A DNA stretch of 64,000 nucleotides from Methylibium sp. NZG. Its GTDB lineage: Bacteria > Pseudomonadota > Gammaproteobacteria > Burkholderiales > Burkholderiaceae_C. The translations under genes were made by a program, and so were the position numbers. The stretch covers positions 62,001 through 126,000 of the forward strand of contig LGRD01000032.1 in the NCBI GenBank assembly GCA_001263235.1, in the 5' to 3' direction. The notes under the pieces were generated by a model. The model saw only the letters and a program-made list of their open reading frames with translations. It made no database searches and had not been told where the DNA came from. Shown here piece after piece: positions 47,680 through 56,410 of this stretch (position 1 is the stretch's first letter; every line of letters starts with the position of its first letter).

Positions 47680-48929
47680 TGGGGCCCGGGCAAGTGACTC
47701 CGACCGACACCCCATTGAGCGCGCCGCAGGCCCCAGCCGAGTTCGAGGACGACGGTCCGCAGGTCGGTCTGGCCGAGTTGCTGACCTGGATCGGCGAGGG
47801 CAAGCGCTTGATCGCCACGGTGACCGTGGCCGCTGCGCTGGCTTCGCTGGCCGTCGCGCTCTACCTGCCGTTGATCTACACCGCCCGCGCCACCTTGCTG
47901 CCCCCCGGCGCGCAGCAGCAAAGCGGCTCTGCCGCCATGCTGGCCCAGCTGGGTGCGTTGGGCGGGCTGGCGGGCGGGCTCGGCGCCAAGACGCCGGACG
48001 AGTTGTACGTGGCGCTGCTCAAGAGCGACTCGGTGCAGCGCGCCCTGATCGACCGGTTCGACTTGAAGAGTCGCTACGACATCGACACCTACGAGGCCCT
48101 GCGCAAGGCTTTGCCGACCTACGTTCGCGTCTCGTCGGACAAGAAGAGCGGGCTGATCGCCGTCGAGGTCGACGACAAGGAACCCAAGTTCGCCGCCGAA
48201 CTGGCCAACGCGCATGTCGGCGAAGTCACCAAGGTGCTGGGCAAGCTGGCCGTCTCCGAGGCACAACTGCGCCGCGTGTTCTTCGAGCAGCAGCTCAACG
48301 ACACGAAAGAGCGGCTCGTCAAGGCAGAGATGGGCTTGCGCACCGTGCAAGAGAAGTCGGGTGTGATCGTGCTCGACAAGCAGGCCGAGGCGCTCATCGG
48401 CGGGGCCGCCACCTTGCGGGCTCAGATCGCCGAACGCGAAGTGCAGATGAGGGTGCTGCGCACCGGCGCCACCGACCAGAACCCGGAAGTGATCCGGCTG
48501 AACTCGGAACTGCGCGGCCTTCGTGCAGAGCTGGCGCGCATGGAGTCGACCCAGGGTGGCCAAAGCGGCAGCGCCGTGGACATTCCGGTGGGCAAGATTC
48601 CTGAAGCCGCGATCGACTATGTGCGCGCCCGGCGCGAGTTGAAGCTGCAAGAGACGCTGCTGGAGAGCATGGTGCGCCAGTACGAGATTGCCAAACTCGA
48701 CGAAGCCAAGGAAGGGCCGGTGCTGCAGCAGGTCGATGTGGCGCGACCGCCGGACCGCAAGGCCAAGCCTGCGCGCGCATTGATCGTGCTGGGAGCGACT
48801 GCGCTGGCCTTGCTGGCCGCATGCCTCTTCGTGATCGGGCGGCGCTACTCGGCGCTCGTGCGCGAACAAGACCCGCAAAGTGCGATCGCCTGGCGCAACG
48901 TGGCCCGGGCGTGGCGGCTCAAGGGCTGA
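47679..48929 (+). CDS. Wzz/Wzc-N-type polysaccharide co-polymerase
   Basis: A 416-residue inner-membrane protein. One helix is at about 44-64 (LIATVTVAAALASLAVALYL) and a second at about 366-387 (ALIVLGATALALLAACLFVIG). The long periplasmic part between them is helical and coiled-coil (VSEAQLRRVFFEQQLNDTKE and on), with the Pro/Gly motif before helix 2 (VARPPDRKAKPARAL). There is no kinase domain. It controls chain length and bridges to the SLBB exit protein just upstream. No glycosyltransferase, flippase or polymerase gene is nearby, so the synthesis genes must lie elsewhere. Confidence 0.9.
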   Translation: MGPGQVTPTDTPLSAPQAPAEFEDDGPQVGLAELLTWIGEGKRLIATVTVAAALASLAVALYLPLIYTARATLLPPGAQQQSGSAAMLAQLGALGGLAGGLGAKTPDELYVALLKSDSVQRALIDRFDLKSRYDIDTYEALRKALPTYVRVSSDKKSGLIAVEVDDKEPKFAAELANAHVGEVTKVLGKLAVSEAQLRRVFFEQQLNDTKERLVKAEMGLRTVQEKSGVIVLDKQAEALIGGAATLRAQIAEREVQMRVLRTGATDQNPEVIRLNSELRGLRAELARMESTQGGQSGSAVDIPVGKIPEAAIDYVRARRELKLQETLLESMVRQYEIAKLDEAKEGPVLQQVDVARPPDRKAKPARALIVLGATALALLAACLFVIGRRYSALVREQDPQSAIAWRNVARAWRLKG

Positions 48930-49881
48930 GCACCCGCGCGAACACCGCGCTGTCCACGTTGCCTCCGCTGAGCGTGAGCCCCACGCGCTTGCCCGCCCAC
49001 CGAGAACGCTGCTGCAAGGCCGCAGCCAGCGCCGCCGCGCCGGCGCCCTCGGCCACGTTGTGCGTGTCGGCGAACAACGCGCGCATCGCGGCGGCGACCT
49101 CGTCGTCGCTGACGGCAATCACGTCGTCGGCCTCGCGGCGGATGATCTCCAGCGCCTGCGCATCGGGCAACCGGCAGGCCATGCCGTCGGCAAGTTGAGT
49201 GGTGGCCGGCGCTTCGACCACTTGCCCGGTCCGGAACGACTGCTGGTACGCCGTGGCGTGCGATGACACCACGCCGACGATGCGTGCGCGCGCGCCGGTG
49301 TAGGCGCGGGCCGCGGCGCAGGCGCAGATGCCCGAACCCTGGCCGATCGGCACGAACACCACTTCGGGCGCATCGGGCCCGGCGGTGGCCTCGAAGAACT
49401 CTGTCCAGTACGTCGCTACGCCGCGCACCAGATCGTCGTGGAACGAGGGCACCATGTGCAGGCCACGGTCTGCCGCAAGGCGCGCGGCGTGCTCGCGTGC
49501 GGCCTGGAAGTCCTCGCCGTGCTCCACCAGCTCGACGCCGAGCGCGCGCATGGCTGCGTTTTTCTCGACCGAGTTGCCGCGCGGCACGACGATGGTGGCG
49601 GCCAGCCCGTGCCGGCGCGCTGCAAAGCCGACCGATTGCCCGTGGTTGCCGCGCGTGGCGCTGATCACGCCGCGGACGGTTGGCTCGCGCTGGCGCAGCG
49701 CATCGAAGTAGACCAGCCCGCCGCGCAGCTTGAAGGCGCCTACCGGCGTGTGGTTCTCGTGCTTGAGCCAGACGGTCGCGCCCAGGCGCTGGTCGAGCAA
49801 AGGCCAGCGTTGCTGCGGCGTCGGCGGCATCGCGTCGCGCACGATGCGCATGGCTTGTTGCATGGAGTCATGGCTGTACAT
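48919..49881 (-). CDS. Threonine dehydratase-like PLP enzyme (fold type II)
   Basis: A 320-residue PLP enzyme. Lys51 in VGAFKLRGG binds PLP, SATRGNHGQSVGFAAR is the phosphate/substrate loop and VGLTLSGGNVDS the C-terminal cofactor site. The phosphate-binding glycine loop reads GQGSGI. It resembles catabolic serine/threonine ammonia-lyases without a regulatory ACT domain, or hydroxyaspartate-type lyases; the exact amino acid is uncertain. It is the last gene of a five-gene operon and overlaps the preceding gene by 14 nt. Its 3' end overlaps the convergent Wzz gene by 11 nt. Confidence 0.85.
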   Translation of the reverse strand: MYSHDSMQQAMRIVRDAMPPTPQQRWPLLDQRLGATVWLKHENHTPVGAFKLRGGLVYFDALRQREPTVRGVISATRGNHGQSVGFAARRHGLAATIVVPRGNSVEKNAAMRALGVELVEHGEDFQAAREHAARLAADRGLHMVPSFHDDLVRGVATYWTEFFEATAGPDAPEVVFVPIGQGSGICACAAARAYTGARARIVGVVSSHATAYQQSFRTGQVVEAPATTQLADGMACRLPDAQALEIIRREADDVIAVSDDEVAAAMRALFADTHNVAEGAGAAALAAALQQRSRWAGKRVGLTLSGGNVDSAVFARVLSP

Positions 49882-50683
49882 CGCAGGCCTGAAGGGTTGG
49901 TGATTGAAGTGTGACGGGACCGCGAGGTGTGAGCAGCGTGCAGCGCAGCGCCGGCGCGCTGGAGGAGGCCAGCGCCTCGATGCCGGCCGGCAGCAGCGGC
50001 GTCACCTCTGCCGGCAGGCCCAGCACCGCCAGGTGCGTCAGCGCCACGCCGCTGGCCGGCATCGTGTCGGTGGGGTGCTGGAGGTTGGCCGTGGTGCCCG
50101 CAGCGCGTTCGGGGCTGCCGTCGCTCGGCAGCTTGGTCGCGTCGGCCGGCGAGTCGGCACCAGCCCCCCATTGAATCAGCGTCGGCAATGCGCCGCCGAA
50201 CAGCCGCCGGCCGTCGGCGCGCAGCGTGATTTGCCAGCGCAGCAGGCCGTGCGGCGTCTGGCGCTCGGCGCGCACCACCTCGCCGCGGTCGATGCCGGCG
50301 GCGCGAAGTTCGGTGACGAGGGCACGCACATCGTCGCAGCGCGCGACCCAGTGGATGAGTTGCGGCCCGTGCAACAACGCGCGCTGGAGCGCCGGGTCGT
50401 CCAGGTCGAACCAGCGCGGCCTGCGGGGCGTTCCTGCAGTCGGCGCTGCGTTCGCGCCCGCGTCCGGGTTGATCGCGATGATCTCGAAGTAGGCCCGCGG
50501 GAACGCCGCCGAGCCGATGCCGAACAGCCGGTTGTGCGTGCCCATGAACGCATGCTCGCCACCCGGCCCGGGCACGATGCCCAGCGTCGCTTCGCACCAT
50601 GCCACGCCCTCGGCCAGGCTGCGTGCGGCCAGCACAAGGTGGTCGAGCTGCATGCGCGGCGCGCGGTCGGGGTCGGCCGACAT
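49868..50683 (-). CDS. VOC/glyoxalase-like domain protein
   Basis: A 271-residue protein with a glyoxalase-like N-terminal half (MQLDHLVLAARSLAEGVAWCE, then GEHAFMGTHNRLFGIG and RAYFEIIAINPDAG). It resembles the large glyoxalase-like domain family of unknown function. The metal ligands of true glyoxalases (His, Glu) are partly present (LDHLVL, FEIIAI). The ATG at 50683 lies 2 nt after the PhzF stop; an in-frame TTG at 50689 is possible. It overlaps the downstream gene by 14 nt. A role in the amino-acid operon is likely but undefined. Confidence 0.75.
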   Translation of the reverse strand: MSADPDRAPRMQLDHLVLAARSLAEGVAWCEATLGIVPGPGGEHAFMGTHNRLFGIGSAAFPRAYFEIIAINPDAGANAAPTAGTPRRPRWFDLDDPALQRALLHGPQLIHWVARCDDVRALVTELRAAGIDRGEVVRAERQTPHGLLRWQITLRADGRRLFGGALPTLIQWGAGADSPADATKLPSDGSPERAAGTTANLQHPTDTMPASGVALTHLAVLGLPAEVTPLLPAGIEALASSSAPALRCTLLTPRGPVTLQSPTLQACDVQP

Positions 50684-50685
50684 CG

Positions 50686-51588
50686 TCAACGCGCCGTCGC
50701 CACCGCGTCGGCCAGCGTCAACTCACCACGCACGCACGTCACGCTGTGGCCGCCGATCCAGGTGTCGCTGCCCTGCACCTCGACGTGCACGCGGCCGGCG
50801 CGCTGCAGCACGGTGCCTTGGCTGGCGATGTACTTCGGTGGCGCCAGGCCCGCGCCGATCAGCCACTGCGCCAGCCCGGCGTTGAGGCTGCCGGTGACCG
50901 GGTCTTCGTAGCCGCCTGCGTCGGCCACGAAAGCGCGCACCTCGAACTGCGCATCGCCGCCGGGCCACGGCGCCACGGCGCCGATGGCCAGGCCCTGCAT
51001 CGCCACGTGGTCGGGCCGCACGGCCAGCAGTTCGTCGCGTGAGGAGAGCATCACCGCCACCCAGCCCGGGCCGTTGTCTGTCCACTGCGACGCGCGGATC
51101 GCCTGCACATCGATGCGCAACGCACGCGCAATGTGCGCCAGCACCTGTGGCTCGACGGCGCCGCTGCGCCGCAATGGCGGTGCGGCAAACGCCAGCCGCG
51201 CGCCGTCGCGCCGGATGCGCACCAGCCCGACACCGCATTGCTGCACCACCTGGCCGCCCTTGGGCCGGCCGCTTGAGCTAACACCCGCGCTCCCACCCGC
51301 GCTCCCACCCGCGCGTTCAATCGATTCGAGCCAGGCGTGGCAACTGCCCAGCGTCGGGTGGCCGGCAAACGGCAGCTCGCGGGCGGGCGTGAAGATGCGC
51401 ACGCGGTAGTCGGCCGCCGGGTCGGTGGGCTGCAGCAGGAAGCTGGTTTCGCTCAGGTTCGTCCAGCGCGCCAGCGACTGCATCTGCGCATCGCTCAGCG
51501 CGTCGGCGCCGTGCACCACGGCGAGTGGGTTGCCCAGCAGCGGCGTGTCGGTGAAGACGTCGACTTGCGTGAAGGCGTGTTGGGTCAT
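50686..51588 (-). CDS. PhzF-family isomerase/epimerase
   Basis: A 300-residue PhzF-like protein with the two-domain diaminopimelate epimerase fold. Catalytic Glu47 lies in NLSETSFL, with ELPFAGHPTLGSCHAW in the first half and GYEDPVTGSLNAGLAQWLI in the second. The true PhzF moves a proton in phenazine synthesis, but most relatives have unknown substrates. A short Gly/Ser insertion (GGSAGGSAG, from a 12-bp repeat at 51283-51313) sits between strands at about residue 95. It lies between the aminotransferase and VOC genes. Confidence 0.9.
   Translation of the reverse strand: MTQHAFTQVDVFTDTPLLGNPLAVVHGADALSDAQMQSLARWTNLSETSFLLQPTDPAADYRVRIFTPARELPFAGHPTLGSCHAWLESIERAGGSAGGSAGVSSSGRPKGGQVVQQCGVGLVRIRRDGARLAFAAPPLRRSGAVEPQVLAHIARALRIDVQAIRASQWTDNGPGWVAVMLSSRDELLAVRPDHVAMQGLAIGAVAPWPGGDAQFEVRAFVADAGGYEDPVTGSLNAGLAQWLIGAGLAPPKYIASQGTVLQRAGRVHVEVQGSDTWIGGHSVTCVRGELTLADAVATAR
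51283..51313 (-). repeat. 12-bp tandem repeat coding Gly-Gly-Ser-Ala in the PhzF gene
   Basis: ACCCGCGCTCCC occurs exactly at 51283 and 51295, followed by a partial copy at 51307. It codes for a Gly/Ser/Ala-rich surface loop and is another in-frame 12-bp expansion in this window. Confidence 0.92.
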
Positions 51589-51640
51589 GGCGTGCCTGTG
51601 CTTGTGGGTGGGTGCGGCCGTGTCGAACGGCGCACGATGT

Positions 51641-52855
51641 TCACTCCGCGCTCTTCAGCGCCTGCGCCAGCAACTCGACACCGCGCGCGATCTGCACCGG
51701 CGCCACCGTCACGAACGACAGGCGCAGCGTGTTGTGCTGCGGCTCGGCGGCAAAGAACGCCGCGCCGGGCACGTAGGCCATGCCGAGCTCGACCGCCCGG
51801 GGCAGCAACGCCGTCGCGTCGATGCCGGCCGGCAGCGTGACCCAGAAGAACATGCCGCCGCTCGGCACACGCCAGTGGCAGCCGCTCGGCATGTGCGCCT
51901 CAAGCGCCGCGCGCATCGCATCGCGCTGGGCCTGGTAGCGGGCGCGGATGGTGGGCACGTGCTCGCGCAAAAAGCCGTCGCGGATCACCTCGTGCACCAC
52001 GCGCTGGTTGAAGCCGGGCGTGTGCAGGTCGGCGGCCTGCTTGGCTTGCAGCAGCTTGGGGTACAGCTCGGGCGGCGCGATGACGTAGCCCAGCCGCAAC
52101 CCCGGCGCGAGCACCTTGGAGAACGAGCCGAGGTAGACGGTGCCTTCGGCCCAGCGCGAGGCCAGCGGTGGCGGTGGCGCGGTGTCGAACCACAAGTCGC
52201 CGTACGGGTTGTCTTCGACGATCGGCAAGTCGATCGCCCGCGCCGAACGCACCAGTGCCGCACGGCGCGCCTCGCTCATGCAGCGCCCGCTCGGGTTCTG
52301 GAAGTTGGGCAGCATGTACAGGAAGCGGCTCCCCTTGGCGACATGCAGCGCTTCGGGCAGCGGGCCGTCGTCGTCGCACGGCACCGTCACAACCTCGGGC
52401 TCGTACGGCGCGAACGCCTGCAGCGCGCCCAGATAGGTCGGCGCCTCCACCGCCACGCGGCTGCCCGGGTCGATCAGCACCTTGCCCACGAGGTCCAGCC
52501 CCTGCTGCGAGCCGGTGGTGATGAGCACCTGGGCCGCACTCACGCGCATGCCGTGCGAGGCCATCTGGTCGGCCACCCACTCGCGCAGCGGCGCGTAGCC
52601 TTCGCTGGCTGCGTATTGCAATGCCTCGCGTGGCGCGTCGCGCAGCACGCGCGTGGTGGCCTCGCGCATCGCGTCGATGGGGAAGCTGTCGGGCGACGGC
52701 AACCCACCGGCCAGCGAAATGATGCCGGGCCGCTCGGTGACTTTCAGGATCTCGCGGATCACCGACGGGTTCATGCGCGCAGCGCGGCGCGCAGGTTGCC
52801 ACGGGCTCGCGGCTGTGGTGACAAGGGGAGGTGGGTTCATCAGCGTGGTGCTCAT
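51641..52855 (-). CDS. PLP-dependent aminotransferase (class I, LysN/KAT-like)
   Basis: A 404-residue aminotransferase of fold type I. Lys247 in YLGSFSKVLAPGLRLGY binds PLP; other marks are ISLAGGLPSPDSFP, TTGSQQGLDLVGKVL, PNFQNPSGRCM and VEDNPYGDLWF. The opening and length fit the 2-aminoadipate/kynurenine/valine-pyruvate-type subgroup also found as the domain of MocR regulators. It follows the EamA exporter by 21 nt in the operon divergent from the MocR gene. The amino acid is unknown. Confidence 0.9.
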   Translation of the reverse strand: MSTTLMNPPPLVTTAASPWQPARRAARMNPSVIREILKVTERPGIISLAGGLPSPDSFPIDAMREATTRVLRDAPREALQYAASEGYAPLREWVADQMASHGMRVSAAQVLITTGSQQGLDLVGKVLIDPGSRVAVEAPTYLGALQAFAPYEPEVVTVPCDDDGPLPEALHVAKGSRFLYMLPNFQNPSGRCMSEARRAALVRSARAIDLPIVEDNPYGDLWFDTAPPPPLASRWAEGTVYLGSFSKVLAPGLRLGYVIAPPELYPKLLQAKQAADLHTPGFNQRVVHEVIRDGFLREHVPTIRARYQAQRDAMRAALEAHMPSGCHWRVPSGGMFFWVTLPAGIDATALLPRAVELGMAYVPGAAFFAAEPQHNTLRLSFVTVAPVQIARGVELLAQALKSAE

Positions 52856-52876
52856 TTCAAGAAGTTTCCTTGCAAA

Positions 52877-53794
52877 TCATGCCGCAGGGGCCGCGCCAGA
52901 ATGCGTCGGCATCTTCTTGCCGACGAACACGATGCCGATCACCGCCAGCGAGAACAGCACGGTGCTGGCCTCCAGCGTTTCGCCCAGCACCGGCACCGCG
53001 AACAGCAGCGCCAGAAACGGCTGCACCAGTTGCACCTGGCTCACGCGCACCGTGCCACCCAGTGCCAGGCCGCGGTACCAGGCAAAGAAGCCGAGCCACA
53101 TCGAGAACAAGGTGACGTAGGCAAAGCCGCCCCACGCCGTGGCGCGCACCGGCGCGGTGGGCCAGGTGGCCAGCATCACCGGCAAGGTGAACGGCAGGCT
53201 CAGCACCAGCACCCAGCAGATCACTTGCTCCGCGCGCATCTGCGCCGCCAGTTGCGCCCCGGCCACGTAGCCGATGGCCGCACTCGCCACCGACAGCAAC
53301 AGCAGCCCGTCGGCCGGGCTGAGCCGGCCGCTGCCCTGGTGCGCGCCAAAGGCCAGCACCAGCGCGCAGCCCAACCCAGCGCAAGCCCAGAAGCCTGTGG
53401 AGGGCCGCTGCCTGAACCACAGCGCCGCCGCCACTGCGGTGGCCAGCGGCAGCACGCCGGAGACGACGGCCGCGTGCATCGCATCGACATGCCGCAATGC
53501 CAGCCCCATGAAGAGAGGGAAGCCGACGACCGTTCCCAATGCGCACACACCGAACGCCGGCAACTGCCGCCGCTGCGGCAGCGGTCCGCGCGTGGCGAGC
53601 AGGTACAGCACGCTCAGGCCGCCGGCCAATGCCGCGCGCCCGGCAGCGACGAACAGCGGCGCCAGTTGCGGGTCGGCCGCCGGGCCGACGGCCAGACGCG
53701 TCATCGGCACCGTCATCGCAAAGATCGCCACGCCGAGCAGGCCGAGCCACAGGCCGCGGCGCTCGTCGTGCTTGTCGTGAAGCGAGGTGCTCAT
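52877..53794 (-). CDS. EamA-family (DMT) transporter
   Basis: A 305-residue inner-membrane protein with ten helices in two EamA repeats (first GLWLGLLGVAIFAMTVPMTR, second from about residue 155). These carriers commonly export amino acids or related metabolites. The start MSTSLHDKHDERR at 53794 was chosen because the preceding in-frame residues are the regulatory region shared with the MocR gene. It is the first gene of the five-gene operon. Confidence 0.9.
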   Translation of the reverse strand: MSTSLHDKHDERRGLWLGLLGVAIFAMTVPMTRLAVGPAADPQLAPLFVAAGRAALAGGLSVLYLLATRGPLPQRRQLPAFGVCALGTVVGFPLFMGLALRHVDAMHAAVVSGVLPLATAVAAALWFRQRPSTGFWACAGLGCALVLAFGAHQGSGRLSPADGLLLLSVASAAIGYVAGAQLAAQMRAEQVICWVLVLSLPFTLPVMLATWPTAPVRATAWGGFAYVTLFSMWLGFFAWYRGLALGGTVRVSQVQLVQPFLALLFAVPVLGETLEASTVLFSLAVIGIVFVGKKMPTHSGAAPAA

Positions 53795-53846
53795 GGGGGT
53801 GAATTCGTTGGCGTGAGCTTGAGACTCTAGCGCCGAGACCAGCACA

Positions 53847-53891
53847 AGAGCAGTACACTTTTCGGGTTGCTGACACAAGCTGTACTGCTCT
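53847..53891. promoter_or_regulatory. Perfect 11-bp inverted repeat, probable MocR operator
   Basis: AGAGCAGTACA (53847-53857) and TGTACTGCTCT (53881-53891) are exact reverse complements 23 nt apart. They lie between the divergent EamA and MocR genes. The half-site centres are 34 bp apart, about three helix turns, which would place both on one DNA face for a dimeric MocR regulator. Confidence 0.82.
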
Positions 53892-53943
53892 GACTTCAGG
53901 CACACGGGCCGCTCGCCAATTCCACACACCCGTCCCGCACACC

Positions 53944-55518
53944 ATGCTCACCGACGCCTTCAAGGCCGCGTCCACGCCCGCGGCGGCACTTTCGCGCCAT
54001 GCCGACAGCACACTCGCCGAACAACTCGCGGCGCGCTTTGCAGAGCGCATCCGCCAGCGCTTGCTCGCCCCCGGTGCGCGGCTGCCGTCGGTACGCGAGT
54101 GCGCGCGCCGGCACGGCGTGAGCCCGTCCACCGTCGTCGCCGCCTACGACCAGTTGCTCGCACGTGGGCTGGTCGAGGCGCGTCGGCAACGCGGCTTCTT
54201 CGTGCGCGAGCCGCGGCTCGACGGCGGGGCGGGCCGCGCGCGGGGCGGTGTCGATGCCGGCACCGGCAGCGACGACGGGCATGCGGGTGACGGCGCTGCC
54301 GGCAGAACAGACGCCGACGCTGGCGGGGGCGCTCACGGCGCCGCGCTGGAGGCCGCTGCGCCGCCCGGTGCGCCGCGGCCGCCGCTGCCCATCAGCGCCA
54401 CCGCACTCATCCGCGGCATGTTTCAGCCGCCCGGCAGCCACCCCATGCCGGGCCTGGGCACCTTGCCGCTGGACTGGCTCGACGCCAACCTGCTGGCCAC
54501 CGCGCTGCGCCGCGTCAGCAGCGGCGCGCAGTTGGCCACGCTGTCGCTGCAATACGGCGAGCCGGCCGGCGACCTGCGCCTGCGCCGCGCGCTGGCCACC
54601 AAGCTGGCCGACCACGGTGTGAGCGCCACGCCGCAGCAGATCGTCACCACCATCGGCGCCACGCAGGCGCTCGACGTCGTCACCCGCACGCTGGTTCGGG
54701 CCGGCGACAGCGTGTTGGTGGACGAGCCTGGCTGGTCGGTCGAATACGCGCGGCTGGCCGCGCTCGGCCTGCGCGTGCTGCCGGTGCCGCGCGGTGAAGA
54801 CGGCCCCGACCTCGCGGCGATGGAGCGGCTCATCGACGCGCAAGAGCCGCTCGACAAGCCGCGCCTGTACATCACCGTGTCGGTGCTGCACAACCCGACC
54901 GGCGCGTCGCTCTCGCTGGGCTGCGCGCACCGCCTGCTGCAACTCGCGCAGCGCCACGACCTCACGCTGGTGGAAGACGACACCTACGCCCACCTCGCCC
55001 CCGCCCACCTGCCGCGCCTGGCAGCGCTGGACGCGCTGGAGCGCACGGTCTACATCTCGGGCTTCTCCAAAATCCTCGTGCCCAACTGGCGCGTGGGCTT
55101 CATGGCCGCGCCGACGCACTTGGTGGACCGCCTGGTCGACACCAAGCTGCTCACCACGCTCACCACGCCTGCGCTGACCGAGCAGGCACTCGCGCACTGC
55201 CTGGAGCACGGCCTGCTGCGCCGCCACGCCGAGCGCGTGATGCAGAAGCTGGCGGCCGCACGCGCCCGCAGCGTCAAGCTCGCGCAGACGCACGGCTGCA
55301 CGTTCGCCGCCCCGCCGCGCGGGCTGTTCGGTTGGGTCGACGTCGGCGTGGACACCGAACAACTCGCGCAAGTGCTGCTCGACGACGGCTGGCTCATCGC
55401 CCCCGGTGCGCTGTTCCACGCCACCCACCGCCCGACGACGCTGATGCGCATCAACTTCGCGACCACGCAGGAGGCGCGCTTCTGGCGCGCGCTGGACAAG
55501 GCGCGCACGTCGATGTGA
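53944..55518 (+). CDS. MocR-family regulator (GntR helix-turn-helix plus aminotransferase domain)
   Basis: A 524-residue MocR/PdxR-type protein. The GntR winged helix spans about 20-88 (LPSVRECARRHGVSPSTVV), then comes an unusually long Gly/Ala/Asp-rich linker (91-150), then a class I aminotransferase domain with Lys376 in YISGFSKILVP and the VLHNPTG and VEDDTYAHLAP motifs. Such proteins bind PLP with an amino acid and switch the neighbouring genes. It is divergent from the EamA-aminotransferase operon, its likely target. No own ribosome site is visible. Confidence 0.93.
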   Translation: MLTDAFKAASTPAAALSRHADSTLAEQLAARFAERIRQRLLAPGARLPSVRECARRHGVSPSTVVAAYDQLLARGLVEARRQRGFFVREPRLDGGAGRARGGVDAGTGSDDGHAGDGAAGRTDADAGGGAHGAALEAAAPPGAPRPPLPISATALIRGMFQPPGSHPMPGLGTLPLDWLDANLLATALRRVSSGAQLATLSLQYGEPAGDLRLRRALATKLADHGVSATPQQIVTTIGATQALDVVTRTLVRAGDSVLVDEPGWSVEYARLAALGLRVLPVPRGEDGPDLAAMERLIDAQEPLDKPRLYITVSVLHNPTGASLSLGCAHRLLQLAQRHDLTLVEDDTYAHLAPAHLPRLAALDALERTVYISGFSKILVPNWRVGFMAAPTHLVDRLVDTKLLTTLTTPALTEQALAHCLEHGLLRRHAERVMQKLAAARARSVKLAQTHGCTFAAPPRGLFGWVDVGVDTEQLAQVLLDDGWLIAPGALFHATHRPTTLMRINFATTQEARFWRALDKARTSM

Positions 55519-55780
55519 CGCGGCGTGCGGCGCGCTGCGCTCGCGTGGGTGCTGTGGGTGCTGCGGTGGGAGGCGTGGGTGGCGTGGGTCGTGCCGGTGC
55601 GTGCCGCGCCGATCATCAATGTTGCCGACGCAGACTTAACCCGATCGCCCGTTGCGCCACAGCGCCAGCACAGCAGCCGATAAGTGCGCGCCACGAAACT
55701 GCTTTGCACAGGGGAGTTCCCTGTCACCCGGCGCCTGGCGGCACCGGGCCTCGGCATCGTTTCACACCAAGGAGCAAATC

Positions 55781-56224
55781 ATGGCAATTCAATGGGGAGC
55801 CACGCTGTTCAGCAGCCCGATGACGCACCGTGTTCTGGACAACAACTCGGCACCGACCGAGGTGCTCCAGGCCGGCTCGGCCTTCCAGATCGCAGCCCGC
55901 TGGGAAGTGCCTGCCGCACTCGCCAGCCTGGTCGGCGCCGGCGACTCGTTTCGCCTGCGTGCCTATGCCGAAAGCATCGGCCCCGGCCAGGAGCTGTTGA
56001 TCGACGAAGAGTCGGTCGGCGCGGTCGTGAACCAGACCGTCTACACGCACACGCTGAACGTCAACCCGAACCCGCTGTTCGGTGAAGGCGTGCCGTTCAA
56101 CGGCGTGCCCGTCTCGGGCATCTACAACATCGTGCTGGTGCTGCAGCACCTGAACGGCGCGGTCGCAACGGTTCACTCCGGCTGCTCCGACCAGCAGCCG
56201 ATGGTGATGTTCAAGGCGCCGTAA
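55781..56224 (+). CDS. Hypothetical beta-rich protein, relative of the 56411-57208 product
   Basis: A 147-residue protein with no signal peptide, Cys or membrane helix signature beyond a single Cys near the end. Alternating hydrophobic patterns (FQIAARWEV, DSFRLRAYAESI, GIYNIVLVLQHLNGAVATVH) suggest an all-beta sandwich. Its C-terminal half (YTHTL, then GIYN, LQHLNGAVATV) resembles the C-terminal segment of the next gene's product (YTAVL, GTYR, IARLRGAVAPV). AAGGAG lies before the ATG. A hairpin terminator follows. I know of no function; the linked SARP-type regulator suggests controlled expression. Confidence 0.8.
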   Translation: MAIQWGATLFSSPMTHRVLDNNSAPTEVLQAGSAFQIAARWEVPAALASLVGAGDSFRLRAYAESIGPGQELLIDEESVGAVVNQTVYTHTLNVNPNPLFGEGVPFNGVPVSGIYNIVLVLQHLNGAVATVHSGCSDQQPMVMFKAP

Positions 56225-56254
56225 GCAGCGCCGCTGAACGCCGTTCAGGCCTGT

Positions 56255-56315
56255 GCCTGGAGCGGCTCGACGCCTCGGCCGAAAGGTGGGGCGACGGGCA
56301 CTCCAGGCGCTTTTT
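56255..56315 (+). terminator. Probable intrinsic terminator
   Basis: GCCTGGAG (56255-56262) pairs with CTCCAGGC (56301-56308), followed by GC and five T. The 38-nt loop can fold further. It lies 30 nt after the stop of the 147-residue protein gene and should end that single-gene transcript. Confidence 0.6.
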
Positions 56316-56410
56316 CGGTTTGCTGATCGGCCAAGACGTGCTGCGCGCCTCGCCCCACACGTCAGCGGGTTTCCGAGTCAGTTTCCAAGCCCACTTCTGC
56401 GGCCCATGCA

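Noticed and set aside
45000-48929. Apparent 1309-residue protein ending in the Wzz domain
   Set aside because: The first 890 residues are an alternative frame of the SLBB gene. Only the part from 47679 codes for the co-polymerase.
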